Assembly (NCBI RefSeq): GCF_023715465.1
Contig: NZ_JAMBOE010000020.1
Span: 1-64,000 of the forward strand
DNA length: 64,000 nt
Source of the DNA: Paenibacillus macerans
Lineage (GTDB): Bacteria; Bacillota; Bacilli; Paenibacillales; Paenibacillaceae
Direction: 5' to 3'
Below, piece by piece: positions 25,885 to 33,928 of this stretch (position 1 is its first letter; each line of letters opens with the position of its first letter). The position numbers and the translations under genes were made by a program. A model generated the notes under the pieces. That model had not been told where the DNA came from. It worked only from the letters and a program-made list of their open reading frames with translations, and did not search any database.

Positions 25885-26043
25885 GCTTTGCACGATTATC
25901 CCGTTTAATCAGAGAAGCAGAGAAGAAGATAAATTCAGGAGAAAAGATAGGTTTGTAAGAAGCAGATATTTTTTCCTTATTAATCCCTCGCATCCTAGCC
26001 CCCAACCCCAGCCCTCTGAACGAAAGGGATAATCGTGCAAAGC
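25885..26043. repeat. 18-bp perfect inverted repeat enclosing 123 bp
   Basis: GCTTTGCACGATTATCCC (25885-25902) and GGGATAATCGTGCAAAGC (26026-26043) are exact inverses. The enclosed sequence has no supported gene. It could be a small non-autonomous mobile element or a long stem. No target-site duplication is clear. Confidence 0.6.
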
Positions 26044-26242
26044 AGTCTGCAGGGAAACCAAGACACGAATGCTAATATAGACAGCCACCTCAGTCCTCAG
26101 TCCGGCATCCTCGAATCAATAGAGCAAAAGTCATAATTTATTTCGTCAAGCACTGATCTCGGCTTAGTGCCGTTTTTATTAAATCAAATGTTAATCCTCC
26201 TTATATTTGACTATTCCATACGGACTGGTCCTCAAATAAAAA

Positions 26243-26272
26243 TAGAAAAACCGCTTTAAAGTAGCGGTTTCT
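26243..26272 (-). terminator. Terminator of the XRE regulator gene
   Basis: On the minus strand AAACCGCT/AGCGGTTT forms a stem followed by U-rich sequence, ten bases after the stop. Confidence 0.75.
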
Positions 26273-26282
26273 TTATAAAACT

Positions 26283-26516
26283 CTATTCATTTTTTTCGAT
26301 TTCATCTTCAACAATTTTAACCAACTCGGATGCCTTTATATTTAAAGCATTGGCTAAGGCTAATAAAGTATTTAATGTCGGTTGATGGATGCCACGCTCC
26401 AACATAGATATATACGTTCTATCAAGGTCACTTCTAAGTGCCAAACTTTCTTGACTTATTTTCTGTTCTTTACGAATTGTCTTAAGAACTTGTCCAAAAA
26501 TGACTTCTGATTTCAA
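26283..26516 (-). CDS. XRE-family transcriptional regulator
   Basis: A 77-residue single HTH protein reads VLKTIRKEQKISQESLALRSDLDRTYISMLERGIHQPTLNTLLALANALN, here split across helices 1-5 of the XRE fold. The start is TTG at 26516, seven bases after GAGGT. It stands alone and reads away from the DUF6809 gene. It is probably a small repressor; no operator was found. Confidence 0.85.
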   Translation of the reverse strand: MKSEVIFGQVLKTIRKEQKISQESLALRSDLDRTYISMLERGIHQPTLNTLLALANALNIKASELVKIVEDEIEKNE

Positions 26517-26661
26517 GACAATACCTCTTTTTGGATTTATTATCCCGTTGTCTACAGCAATAAATCCACGGAGTATACTCTACAAAATGATGTTTTTTTA
26601 TGTTATGATTCATTTAAGCAAATATCAATCTTTCTATCATGTTCTGAAAGGATGGGGAGAA

Positions 26662-26979
26662 ATGAACAGTCTTATAGAACAGCTTTACAACGGCATTTTA
26701 TGTCCGGCTGAAAAGATAGTTCCCGAGGATCCGCAGTATCGTCAGGTAAACACAGATGTATCCGAAACGATGACGGACTGGAAAAAACGGCATTCCGAAG
26801 AGGAATTTAAGGAGCTTGAGGCTCTACTGGATTTGTACGCTCAGATTCATGATATGGAGTTGACTTCAACTTTCACCTGCGGATTTCGACTTGGAGCGGG
26901 ACTGGTGACTGAAATTTTAACGGGCAAAAATGAACTTGCCAACAAACTAAGCCATTTTCCTGATGACTTACCGGGGTAG
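26662..26979 (+). CDS. DUF6809-like small protein
   Basis: The start ATG 26662 follows AAAGGATGGGGA; the open frame upstream is not used. The 105-residue helical protein has SEEEFKELEALLDLYAQI and FTCGFRLGAGLVTEIL, a pattern common in Firmicute accessory regions (DUF6809). No signal or membrane segment. Function unknown. Confidence 0.65.
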   Translation: MNSLIEQLYNGILCPAEKIVPEDPQYRQVNTDVSETMTDWKKRHSEEEFKELEALLDLYAQIHDMELTSTFTCGFRLGAGLVTEILTGKNELANKLSHFPDDLPG

Positions 26980-27077
26980 GAGAGTTGAACGAGCATACAA
27001 GATATTATCAATTTGAGAGATTGCTAATATTGCCATTGTTTTCTATTATCCTCTCTCTGTAGCTTTCCAATTTGTGG

Positions 27078-27083
27078 TATAAT
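27078..27083 (+). promoter_or_regulatory. Extended -10 of the small toxin gene
   Basis: TGGTATAAT (TGn-TATAAT) lies 60 bases before the toxin ATG. The leader contains CTCCCTTGAAGGGAG, a hairpin that can hide the AGGGAGGTGAT ribosome site, as in type I toxins. Confidence 0.6.
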
Positions 27084-27142
27084 ACCCCTAACAACAGAAT
27101 GGCTGCGATGGGTGGTCGGCTAGTCTCCCTTGAAGGGAGGTG

Positions 27143-27262
27143 ATGCCTGTGGAGGTTAAGGACGTGCTGTCTTTAATGATGCAATTCGGAGCGTTTTTAA
27201 TAGCGCTGATCGGTTTGGTCATTACGATAGTTGCTACGTTAAACCAAAACAAAAAGAAATAG
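27143..27262 (+). CDS. Holin-like type I toxin (Hol_Tox family)
   Basis: A 39-residue peptide, MPVEVKDVLSLMMQFGAFL..., has one membrane helix (about residues 14-33, FLIALIGLVITIVATL) and a Lys-rich end (NQNKKK). This is the pattern of putative holin-like toxins of type I modules in Bacillales. The ribosome site GGGAGGTG is within a hairpin. The stop codon lies inside a terminator stem that points to the opposite strand, consistent with an antisense RNA covering the 3' end. Expected action is membrane depolarisation. Confidence 0.8.
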   Translation: MPVEVKDVLSLMMQFGAFLIALIGLVITIVATLNQNKKK

Positions 27263-27385
27263 ACCGCCCGTGCTAGGAGATGGTCTATTTCTTTACCATT
27301 GACTACAGCTGACCGCTCTTCAAAGCGGCTGTTGCCAGGGTGAAGATGTGCGCATCTTCACTCTTTATTTTATGCAGTTTCATTT
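27251..27385 (-). ncRNA. Candidate antisense antitoxin RNA
   Basis: On the minus strand a TTGTCA near 27415 and TAGAAT or TATGTT near 27390 could form a weak promoter. The transcript would end at a 9-bp stem AAATAGACC/GGTCTATTT (27257-27290) followed by CTTTTTG. It would overlap the 3' end of the toxin mRNA, as known type I RNA antitoxins do. Its extent is inferred. Confidence 0.4.
27340..27371 (+). terminator. Terminator of the toxin mRNA
   Basis: GTGAAGATG pairs perfectly with CATCTTCAC around a 4-base loop, followed by TCTTTATTTT. Confidence 0.8.
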
Positions 27386-27433
27386 GATTTCATTCTAACA
27401 TAGTAAAAAAGGTATTGACAATACCATACAAGA

Positions 27434-27562
27434 CTATCGATTGGGAAAAGTAAGAGCCATATCTTTTTCATACACCGTTTTATTGTTCAATTTGCCGGTT
27501 GCACCGTTATCGCTTCCCCCGTGCCCCGGGTCGATTAAAATCTTTTTCCCTTTCAAAGCCAT
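27434..27562 (-). pseudogene. N-terminal remnant of an Amidase_3 cell-wall hydrolase
   Basis: The minus strand reads MALKGKKILIDPGHGGSDNG and stops after 42 residues. IDPGHGG is the zinc-binding start of N-acetylmuramoyl-L-alanine amidases of the Amidase_3 family, which are normally about 180 residues or more. The remainder is lost, so this is a truncated gene next to the tailocin lysis genes. Confidence 0.75.
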
Positions 27563-27651
27563 GTTGATCACCTCGTTGTTTATTGATTGGCGCCAATCTA
27601 TCCATTAAAGTGATCTTAGTAGCTAAAAAAACAACCTCCAGGAGGAAAATG

Positions 27652-28050
27652 ATGAGAAATGGCCTTGTTTTGCCGCTGATCGCCCTCATTTTAACGCTGA
27701 CAGCCTGCGGAGGAAATGAAGTTAAGCTGCAATTGGATAACCCCCGTCCGGGAACGGTTTTGGACACCCGGCAAATTCAAATTTCCGGAAAAGCATCGAA
27801 TCTCAGGGAAACTTATTTCTTCTATCAAATCGAAGACGGGCATTCTTTTATCGGAGAAGGGAAGTTGACCGTCGATCGGGAAGGGCGCTTCGATTTGGTG
27901 GCAGAGGTCAAAACTCCGTCCAACGCTAACGCCACTATGAGCTTTTATCTGGACGAGGATCATAACGGGGAATTTGATGTGGAGACGGATACCGAACAAA
28001 AAATCGGCTCCGTAGACCTTGTTTTCGATGAATCCTTGGTGCAAAGGTAA
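27652..28050 (+). CDS. Small lipoprotein
   Basis: The start is set at ATG 27652 after AGGAGG; ATG 27649 is possible. The 132-residue product has a signal peptide with lipobox LTAC and a mature domain of beta strands (RPGTVLDTRQIQISGKASN, an Ig-like or Bacillus intracellular-inhibitor-like opening). Charged DEDHNGEFDVETD resembles a calcium-binding loop. No family is named. It reads toward the tailocin holin. Confidence 0.7.
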   Translation: MRNGLVLPLIALILTLTACGGNEVKLQLDNPRPGTVLDTRQIQISGKASNLRETYFFYQIEDGHSFIGEGKLTVDREGRFDLVAEVKTPSNANATMSFYLDEDHNGEFDVETDTEQKIGSVDLVFDESLVQR

Positions 28051-28076
28051 ACGCGGTAATATACATTATTAAAAAA

Positions 28077-28110
28077 ATAGACCGCCCCAGAGAAAGGTGA
28101 CGGTCTATTT
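28077..28110 (+). terminator. Terminator of the lipoprotein gene
   Basis: AATAGACCG/CGGTCTATT stem followed by a short T-run. The stem is a near copy of the one at 27257-27290. Confidence 0.7.
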
Positions 28111-28138
28111 CAGCGGAAACGTTAACGGCGGCGGTTTA

Positions 28139-28414
28139 TTAGTCCTTCGTCGTTCCCGGCCGGTTATTGCCAAGCTCAAACAACCCGGTTGCCGATAAGC
28201 CGGCCAAGCCGCCCGCCCACAGCCGCAACACCAGGTCCATGTCCGTAAAAGGGTACGCCGCCGCACCGATCAACACACCGATGATCACGCCGATGAACGG
28301 CACCCAATTTTTCGGCAGGTTGATCGTTGTTTTGACGAGTTGCACAACAGCTAAAACAAATACCGATAAGACTGAAGCAAAAGCCAGCACATTGGTCAAA
28401 ATTTCATTTTGCAT
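28139..28414 (-). CDS. Phage-type holin
   Basis: This 91-residue protein has two to three membrane segments (about 9-28, 38-54 and 62-80) and a charged C-terminus (NNRPGTTKD). The pattern (VLAVVQLVKTTINLP, VPFIGVIIGVLIGA) fits A118-like holins. It is the last gene of the tailocin operon, behind the amidase. Holins open the membrane so that the endolysin can act and the particles leave by lysis. Confidence 0.82.
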   Translation of the reverse strand: MQNEILTNVLAFASVLSVFVLAVVQLVKTTINLPKNWVPFIGVIIGVLIGAAAYPFTDMDLVLRLWAGGLAGLSATGLFELGNNRPGTTKD

Positions 28415-28432
28415 CCCTTATCGCCTCCTTTC

Positions 28433-29371
28433 TTATTCCTCGGGAATTCCCGCCGCCCGCCGCAGGTAATTCGCCAAATTGTGAAAATGCTGAGCCCGCG
28501 GGTCGTTTCCTTCGGCTTTCGCTTTAAACCAAGCGGGGGAGAGCCAGCGGAAAATGATTTCCTGAGCGTTGCTTTTGGGAAGCCAGGTGAGCGGTTTGGC
28601 GGCCGCATCGTTGGGAAGCGGGATTCCGGCAGCTAAACGCAGATTGTTCGCCAGGTTATGAAAATGGGTTTTGCCGGCCTCATCATTTTTCCGTTGGGAC
28701 GCAAACCATGCCGGGGATACGTAGTTATCGATCAGCGCTTGCACAATCGAGGCCGGCAATGGGGTGAAACTTCCATTAGTATTGGTGTTCGGATTCGAAA
28801 CAGCGGATCGGGTGGACTTGATTTCAGCGGCTACGTCATCCAGCAAAATTTTTAAAGTTTTGCCGCCGGTGGCCAAGGCCTGCTCACAATCGCTCCGCCG
28901 CGCCGGATCCAGCTGTTTGTGGGTGGGAATAAAGGTGTAAGGATTTTTGTTCCACTTGTCGCAGCATAAAGCCAAATACCAAACGTATCTATTGTAGGCT
29001 TCGGTAAAGTTGATTTTTCCGCCGTAACACAGTTCAATGCCCAGCGCAGCGTCATTGGCGTCATAGCCGAAAGCGTCGTTGTCAGTGGTCACATCATACC
29101 GCACATGCCAGGCCTTCTCTGCCGGATCGGAACCGGTGCCGGTTGGAATGATCTCCAAAATTTTTGTATCGTCAATAAACACATGGGCCGAAGCCGAGCG
29201 GTCGGTCTGCGAGTTAAAATAGTTAAAGTGGTTGTCCGCCGTCGCCCCAGGATTGCCGGTATCATGCGCTACAAAAAATTCCGGCGTCCCCGTCTTCAGC
29301 CTTGTGCCGGGTCTTACGTTGGCTCGCTTGGCAATGTACCGGCGCTCTATATTATATTTAGTAACATCCAA
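28433..29371 (-). CDS. N-acetylmuramoyl-L-alanine amidase endolysin
   Basis: Starts at TTG 29371 behind AAGGAGGTGA. The 312-residue product has an Amidase_2 domain (about 1-170, with AHDTGNPG, SAHVFIDD and PTHKQLDPARRSDCE holding the zinc histidines and Cys). Two related C-terminal repeats of about 50 residues (SPAWF...HFHNLAN-LR-AAGIP) probably bind the cell wall. It cleaves the amide between MurNAc and L-Ala. It sits between XhlA and holin in the lysis cassette. Confidence 0.9.
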   Translation of the reverse strand: MDVTKYNIERRYIAKRANVRPGTRLKTGTPEFFVAHDTGNPGATADNHFNYFNSQTDRSASAHVFIDDTKILEIIPTGTGSDPAEKAWHVRYDVTTDNDAFGYDANDAALGIELCYGGKINFTEAYNRYVWYLALCCDKWNKNPYTFIPTHKQLDPARRSDCEQALATGGKTLKILLDDVAAEIKSTRSAVSNPNTNTNGSFTPLPASIVQALIDNYVSPAWFASQRKNDEAGKTHFHNLANNLRLAAGIPLPNDAAAKPLTWLPKSNAQEIIFRWLSPAWFKAKAEGNDPRAQHFHNLANYLRRAAGIPEE

Positions 29372-29394
29372 AACTATCACCTCCTTGTTACAAT

Positions 29395-29682
29395 CTATTC
29401 TTCCAAGCGGTCGATCCGCTTGTGCGCCTGTTTGGTCGATTCCTCGACCCGCGTCAACCGCTCGGAAAACGCCTCGAACCGCTGCCCCTGCAGCTTTTGT
29501 TCGATTTTCATATCGTCCACGCCACGCTTGATGTATTCCACATCGGCGCGCTGCACCGCCTCCAACTCCGCAGCCTCTTCCGCTTCCTGCCGCATCGCCT
29601 TTGCGCGCCCCGCCCACCCTAAAGCAATACCACTCAGCGCGGCCAAGACCGACGTTACCGCAGTAATTACCGTAATATCCAT
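29395..29682 (-). CDS. xhlA: XhlA-like lysis accessory protein
   Basis: The start is ATG 29682 (MDITVITAVTSVL). The 95-residue product has an N-terminal membrane helix (about 5-27) and a long coiled coil (about 35-93). This is the layout of XhlA of PBSX, which helps the holin and endolysin in lysis. The next upstream genes are the tail fibre and a decayed frame. A terminator stands just before it, so it may have its own control. Confidence 0.8.
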   Translation of the reverse strand: MDITVITAVTSVLAALSGIALGWAGRAKAMRQEAEEAAELEAVQRADVEYIKRGVDDMKIEQKLQGQRFEAFSERLTRVEESTKQAHKRIDRLEE

Positions 29683-29702
29683 TACCCTCACCCTCTCTCG
29701 AT

Positions 29703-29734
29703 AAAAAAATGGCCTTCGGATCGGCTCCGAAGGC
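29703..29734 (-). terminator. Terminator between fibre and lysis genes
   Basis: Perfect 9-bp stem GCCTTCGGA/TCCGAAGGC with seven U on the minus strand, 20 bases before the XhlA gene. Confidence 0.8.
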
Positions 29735-29851
29735 ATAAGAAAAACATTTATTAAGTACATTCAAAGCAGATAGAAAGCACATAAATCTGATTTTTGTATA
29801 GAAATGCTCAACTCTGCTGAGAATTTATAAAAAAATTTTAAAAAATAACGC
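29735..29851. other. Gap between terminator and decayed fibre-associated gene
   Basis: AT-rich sequence; no gene is visible. It must hold any separate promoter for the lysis cassette. Confidence 0.3.
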
Positions 29852-30147
29852 CTATGCGGCGCTCCCTGTGGTTGTTTGGGTGATTTCTTCGTGTTTTTGA
29901 ATAAGCTGCTCATTATCGCAAATTCCGATTTTTCCGTTGCTCTCTTTGTAAATATACTGCCCCAACTTAACTACGAGTGCCTCGGTTGGCCCCACTATGA
30001 GCCCGGCCCGTACTCTTTCATCTGGATTTTATTCGATAGTAACGCGTAACCCAGTAAACTTAGCAATTTCCTGTACCCCGTAGCCATTTCGCCATTTGCA
30101 AATTCAATCGCCTCTGCTCTATCTTTTGAACGAAACATCCTGATCAT
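29852..30147 (-). pseudogene. Broken fibre-associated gene
   Basis: The minus strand opens MIRMFRSKDRAEAIEFANG, then needs a frameshift to continue in EIAKFTGLRVTIE, meets a stop, and goes on NPDERVRAGLIVGPTEALVV...GICDNEQLI. The pieces join to one coherent small protein of about 95 residues, disabled by one frameshift and one nonsense codon. Confidence 0.7.
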
Positions 30148-30167
30148 GTATATCACCCTTCGTTATT

Positions 30168-31286
30168 CTATTCCATAGCTCTCCAATTAGCGATTTCCGA
30201 GTACACGGACGCTGTTGTCATAGACATTTTCGATATCGTAATACGGACGCTCGCGTCGAACCCCCCCACGGTGGGCAAAAAATTACGCAATGAGTAAGTG
30301 GTATTGTTTGAATTATTGTAACCATTTACTACAGTGTAGCTATTATAGCCAAAATTACTGACCCCTCCTTCAAAACTCAGCACTGGGTTGCCGGCGGCAT
30401 ACATCCACCCTATCTCTAGCGCTACATATCTTGGAGTAAAAGCTAGTCCCCGAATACTCAAGGTTAAGTCACCTGTAACTGATCCGGTGCCGGAATTTTG
30501 AATGCTGATCCCGGACGTCGAAGACCCAGTAGCCTCTCGGCTAATCGTCGAGATTTGCCCTATTTTTTCCGCCAGCACAGGGAATGGATCGCTGCCTGAT
30601 GCAGGGACATTTTTGCCAGCAATAGCGGCAGCGACCGCATTTTTCCCATTACTGACAGATGTAAAAAGCTCCGTTGACGTGTGAGTTACACCATTCACCG
30701 AAAATCGCAATTCGTTGCAATTGAAATTGGTTAAAGTGTTCCCGTCTTCATTTAGCACCGACACGCCCCCGCGTATGTGGTCCCCAGCAACTTGTTTAGC
30801 AACGCCCGCCCCATTGGAATGAAATGCTATTCGCGGCATATTCGTCGAAATGGATGAACCCGTGTTACTTATTTCGACATGGGCGGTATTCCATCCGTTA
30901 TCTGTTGTGGCTACTCTTGTAATCGGTCCGCCCGTTTTAGGAAACGCAGCGTCTGCCTTTGCCTGCGCCGCTGCTGCCGCTGTATTCGCCGCGTTCGCCG
31001 TTACCCGGGCCGCCGTGGCTTCGTCGTACGCCGCCTTGACCGCCCTCGGCGTTGCCGCCCGATCCTCGGCAGTGCTGTCCGTGGCGCTAGAAAGTTGTGT
31101 GATTCCCTTCTGTGTGAGGGAAGCATCGGGAACATTGATGTCCTTCAATTCTTCTCGAACTTCCCCCACCGCCGCATCAATTTTATCCCAGTTGTCGTTG
31201 AGCATCGTTTGGATGTTAAACGTATCGTTTCCATCGGTTGCCGGGTCTTTTTTGAGTAGGTTGAGATTAGGTGTATTACTGGCCAA
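30168..31286 (-). CDS. Tail fibre protein
   Basis: Starts at TTG 31286, three bases after AGGAGGTGATC and overlapping the previous gene by 11 bases. The 372-residue product has an N-terminal TPNLNLLKKDPATDGNDTFN (virion attachment) region, then SLTQKGITQLSSATDSTAED and PRAVKAAYDEA as in phage fibres, a helical Ala-rich shaft (about 85-115), and a C-terminal Gly/Ser/Asn-rich beta part. It would bind the target cell surface and so fix the host range. Confidence 0.85.
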   Translation of the reverse strand: MASNTPNLNLLKKDPATDGNDTFNIQTMLNDNWDKIDAAVGEVREELKDINVPDASLTQKGITQLSSATDSTAEDRAATPRAVKAAYDEATAARVTANAANTAAAAAQAKADAAFPKTGGPITRVATTDNGWNTAHVEISNTGSSISTNMPRIAFHSNGAGVAKQVAGDHIRGGVSVLNEDGNTLTNFNCNELRFSVNGVTHTSTELFTSVSNGKNAVAAAIAGKNVPASGSDPFPVLAEKIGQISTISREATGSSTSGISIQNSGTGSVTGDLTLSIRGLAFTPRYVALEIGWMYAAGNPVLSFEGGVSNFGYNSYTVVNGYNNSNNTTYSLRNFLPTVGGFDASVRITISKMSMTTASVYSEIANWRAME

Positions 31287-31959
31287 CCGGATCACCTCCT
31301 GCAAATTTGTTCAATGAGATTTGTTCCATCTGGTTAAGTGTCAGCACCTCGTGAATGTCGCGAATCAGCAAATAAGAAAATTCAAACTTCAATGCCAAAT
31401 GCGCCGGTTTAAGTTCTCCGATCACGGCTATAAGATCGTTCAGGTTCGGCGGAATCCCTGTACTATCCACGAACTTCACCGTAAAGCTCCATTCACTGGG
31501 CTGAAAAAAAACATCCACCTTCCCGCCGTAATACGCCTCCGCCACACTCTTCACCAGCCGCCCCGAAAACTTCCCGCTGCCCCGCAGCTTGGACTCGACG
31601 ACGGCGCGGCGCTGGTCGATTGGCTTACTGGGATCGGTCTCGATGCCGAGTTCACTCTCCCAGCGGTCAAGCCCCCAAGTGGCCGTCCGCACAAAAAACT
31701 GCTCCAGCGTTTCGTCCAACGCCTCGAATAGCCGATCCAGTTCAACGCCTTTGGCGTTCATATCCGCCTGCATGACCCGGGAGTTTTCGTAATAACTCGG
31801 CAAATAGGAAAACATTGCGCGCCCCCGCGGGCTCGTAAGTAAAGGTGTACTTGTGCTTGCCGGCCAAGGCTTGCCTACACTTCTCGGCAAAGCTCCACTC
31901 TTATCCGCCAGCAAAGGTTCGCCCATGCTCCTCATATTCGTCAGCATATACTCACTCAT
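31276..31959 (-). CDS. xkdU: Phage tail protein YmfQ/DUF2313 (P2 gpI-like)
   Basis: This 227-residue protein has LPSYYENSRVMQADMN, a helix with FVRTATWGLDRWESELGIE and a C-terminal PAHLAL. The DUF2313 pattern (XkdU/YmfQ) links the baseplate to the fibre. It overlaps gpJ by eight bases and precedes the fibre gene. Confidence 0.88.
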   Translation of the reverse strand: MSEYMLTNMRSMGEPLLADKSGALPRSVGKPWPASTSTPLLTSPRGRAMFSYLPSYYENSRVMQADMNAKGVELDRLFEALDETLEQFFVRTATWGLDRWESELGIETDPSKPIDQRRAVVESKLRGSGKFSGRLVKSVAEAYYGGKVDVFFQPSEWSFTVKFVDSTGIPPNLNDLIAVIGELKPAHLALKFEFSYLLIRDIHEVLTLNQMEQISLNKFAGGDPVGQ

Positions 31960-33073
31960 ACACTTCCACCGTCCCCAGCACTGCGACCTGCCCCGGGTAA
32001 ATCTCCAAATTGGTATCTGCGTTCCCGTTCACCGTCAACTCGGCGTAGTCGATGATTGGCGGAATGTCGAGCAGGATCGCCGCAATGCGGGTAAAGCGCA
32101 CCAATGGATCGGTAAAAGCCAGCTGCTTCAAATAAACACGCACGCCGTCTTCGATTCGCTTCCGCACCTCAGCCAGCGTCGCCCCGCTCGCCAACGTCAG
32201 CTTAACGCGGATGTCGATCGGTACCTCATCGGCCGCCAGCACCGTGACGATCGGGCCTGCCGGCGCCATGCCTTCTCCCTGCCCGTCCTGGGTCGGATCG
32301 ATGTAGGCCTGCGCTGCCGCCACAATTTCCTCGTTGGCCGCCCGCTTTTCCGTGTCCAGCAAAAAAATCCCTACCGTCCCAGGCCCCTTCCACAACGGAT
32401 CCACCTGCACTCCGCCGACACCGGGCACCTCTCCGGCCCATTTCATATACTGCGCTTTGTTGCCGCTCGTCCCCTGGTTTCGCACCTGGGAATAAAAACG
32501 CTCCAGCAATAGCTCATCCGACTCGGTATCGGCGCCGCCCCGGGTCTCTTCCGGGTTTGTCACCGCCGTGACGCCGCTCACCGGAGTAGCGATAATCTCG
32601 ATCACGCCCGCCGGCACGTTGCCCGCTTGCCCGGCCACAACAGCCCGAATCGGAGCACTTCCCCCACCGTTTTCATCCAGGGTTACCGTCACCGTCGTCT
32701 CGTATTCGATCGACGCTTCCGCCGTAACCTCGTCGGCCGGCGTCGCCACGATCGTTCCCGCCGGAACCGTTCTCCCGGGCGTCCCGGTAAACCTGACCAC
32801 TCCCGCCGCCGCCACGGCCGGCCGCCGGGTCACCCCATGCTCCGCGGCCCGCAAATCGAGGTACTCCCCGTACGTCGTGCTCGCAAACCCGCGCTCCAGC
32901 ACCTGCCGGGCCCACACCGCCGCCTCCGCCAGCATAAATGCTGCCGGAGCCTCGGCGTCCCAAATAAAAGAACCCTCGGATTTATCGATATCCGAAGGCA
33001 CCCGAGCCAGCATCCGCTGCATGATTTGTTCTTCCGTTTGATCCTGCAAATAAAGCGGCAGCTCCGCCATCAT
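31952..33073 (-). CDS. xkdT: Baseplate J-like protein (XkdT)
   Basis: The 373-residue protein has the Baseplate_J layout: IMQRMLARVPSDIDKSEGSFIWDAEAP at the start, GEYLDLRAAEHGVTRRPA, then VPAGTIVATP and ATPVSGVTAVTNPE. This wedge component assembles around the hub in contractile tails. It overlaps XkdS and XkdU by a few bases, so translation is coupled. Confidence 0.92.
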   Translation of the reverse strand: MMAELPLYLQDQTEEQIMQRMLARVPSDIDKSEGSFIWDAEAPAAFMLAEAAVWARQVLERGFASTTYGEYLDLRAAEHGVTRRPAVAAAGVVRFTGTPGRTVPAGTIVATPADEVTAEASIEYETTVTVTLDENGGGSAPIRAVVAGQAGNVPAGVIEIIATPVSGVTAVTNPEETRGGADTESDELLLERFYSQVRNQGTSGNKAQYMKWAGEVPGVGGVQVDPLWKGPGTVGIFLLDTEKRAANEEIVAAAQAYIDPTQDGQGEGMAPAGPIVTVLAADEVPIDIRVKLTLASGATLAEVRKRIEDGVRVYLKQLAFTDPLVRFTRIAAILLDIPPIIDYAELTVNGNADTNLEIYPGQVAVLGTVEVYE

Positions 33074-33531
33074 GTCACACTCCCTTCCGCGATCATCTCT
33101 TCCTCCCGGACATTTTTCACCCGGCAGCTAAACTGGCATCCATCGTCCTGCCACGAAAAAGAAAAATCCCCCACGCTTAAAGTGCGGGGATCCACCATCA
33201 GCGTCTCCGTCGCGATCCGCTCGATCTCGCTTTCCTGAACGGCGCGGCTGTAGCCTTTGCCGATCAGCTCTTCGAATTCCTGACCGTACGACCGCGAATA
33301 GATCAAATGCCGGTAGCGCGGCGTGCGGATCGCTTTTTCACACCACACAACCCAGGCGGCGGTGTCGTCGGCCTGGGCTATTTTTCGCGTGGGTGTCATT
33401 ACGAACTCCCCGGCCTCAAAATCAAATCGCCAGCTTCGCCCAAAAGCCACCTCATCATTCGTCGTTTCCGGCGTTTTTTCCTCACCAGAGGACCACGAAT
33501 CCACCACCGCTTCCGGAAAAAGATTAGCCAT
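33070..33531 (-). CDS. xkdS: DUF2634 baseplate protein (XkdS)
   Basis: A 153-residue protein has a W-x-x-D-F opening (SWRFDFEAGEFVM), RKIAQADDTAAWVVWCEKAIRTPRYRHLIYSR and SYGQEFEELIGKG, the DUF2634 signature. In PBSX this is XkdS, a gp25-like baseplate part. It overlaps its neighbours by four to eight bases. Confidence 0.88.
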   Translation of the reverse strand: MANLFPEAVVDSWSSGEEKTPETTNDEVAFGRSWRFDFEAGEFVMTPTRKIAQADDTAAWVVWCEKAIRTPRYRHLIYSRSYGQEFEELIGKGYSRAVQESEIERIATETLMVDPRTLSVGDFSFSWQDDGCQFSCRVKNVREEEMIAEGSVT

Positions 33532-33928
33532 TCCCGCTCACCACCCTGCAAATGACGATCGCATCATTCCCGCCGTTAATCGGCAGCGCCAGCACCCGGT
33601 CGCCTGGCTGGTACCGCAAGGTCAACGCCACTCCCGCGGTTTCCGAGGGTTCAAAAGAGAATTCACCTTGCTGTACTTCCACAATACGTTCTCTTTCGTC
33701 ATCCAGCCAGCCAGCCTCCCCGGTTAGCGCTAACTCAGGCAGCTTCAATGTCCCCGGAAATTCCGCGACCAAATAATCCTGGATTTCATGCTTAAAGTTG
33801 TCCAGCTTCAGCCCCGACCTCGTAATGGTCCCCAGTTCGGCCGAAACGCCCGCCAAAGCTTCCGCCGCTTTCCTCGCGGCATTTTCCCGCAGCGAAACGG
33901 CCAAAGCCGCATATGGATCAGTTGTCAA
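33524..33928 (-). CDS. xkdR: DUF2577 baseplate protein (XkdR)
   Basis: This 134-residue protein starts MTTDPYAALAVSLRENA and has LRYQPGDRVLALPINGGNDAIVICRVV at the end, as in DUF2577/XkdR. It overlaps XkdQ by 11 bases and XkdS by eight. Confidence 0.85.
   Translation of the reverse strand: MTTDPYAALAVSLRENAARKAAEALAGVSAELGTITRSGLKLDNFKHEIQDYLVAEFPGTLKLPELALTGEAGWLDDERERIVEVQQGEFSFEPSETAGVALTLRYQPGDRVLALPINGGNDAIVICRVVSGNG

Noticed and set aside
25475..26032. Plus-strand open frame over the WYL-like gene
   Set aside because: It runs across the operator, the small gene's antisense strand and an inverted repeat; its translation is not protein-like.
27507..27767. Minus-strand open frame of 86 codons
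   Set aside because: It overlaps the lipoprotein start and the amidase remnant in a wrong frame, without a ribosome site.
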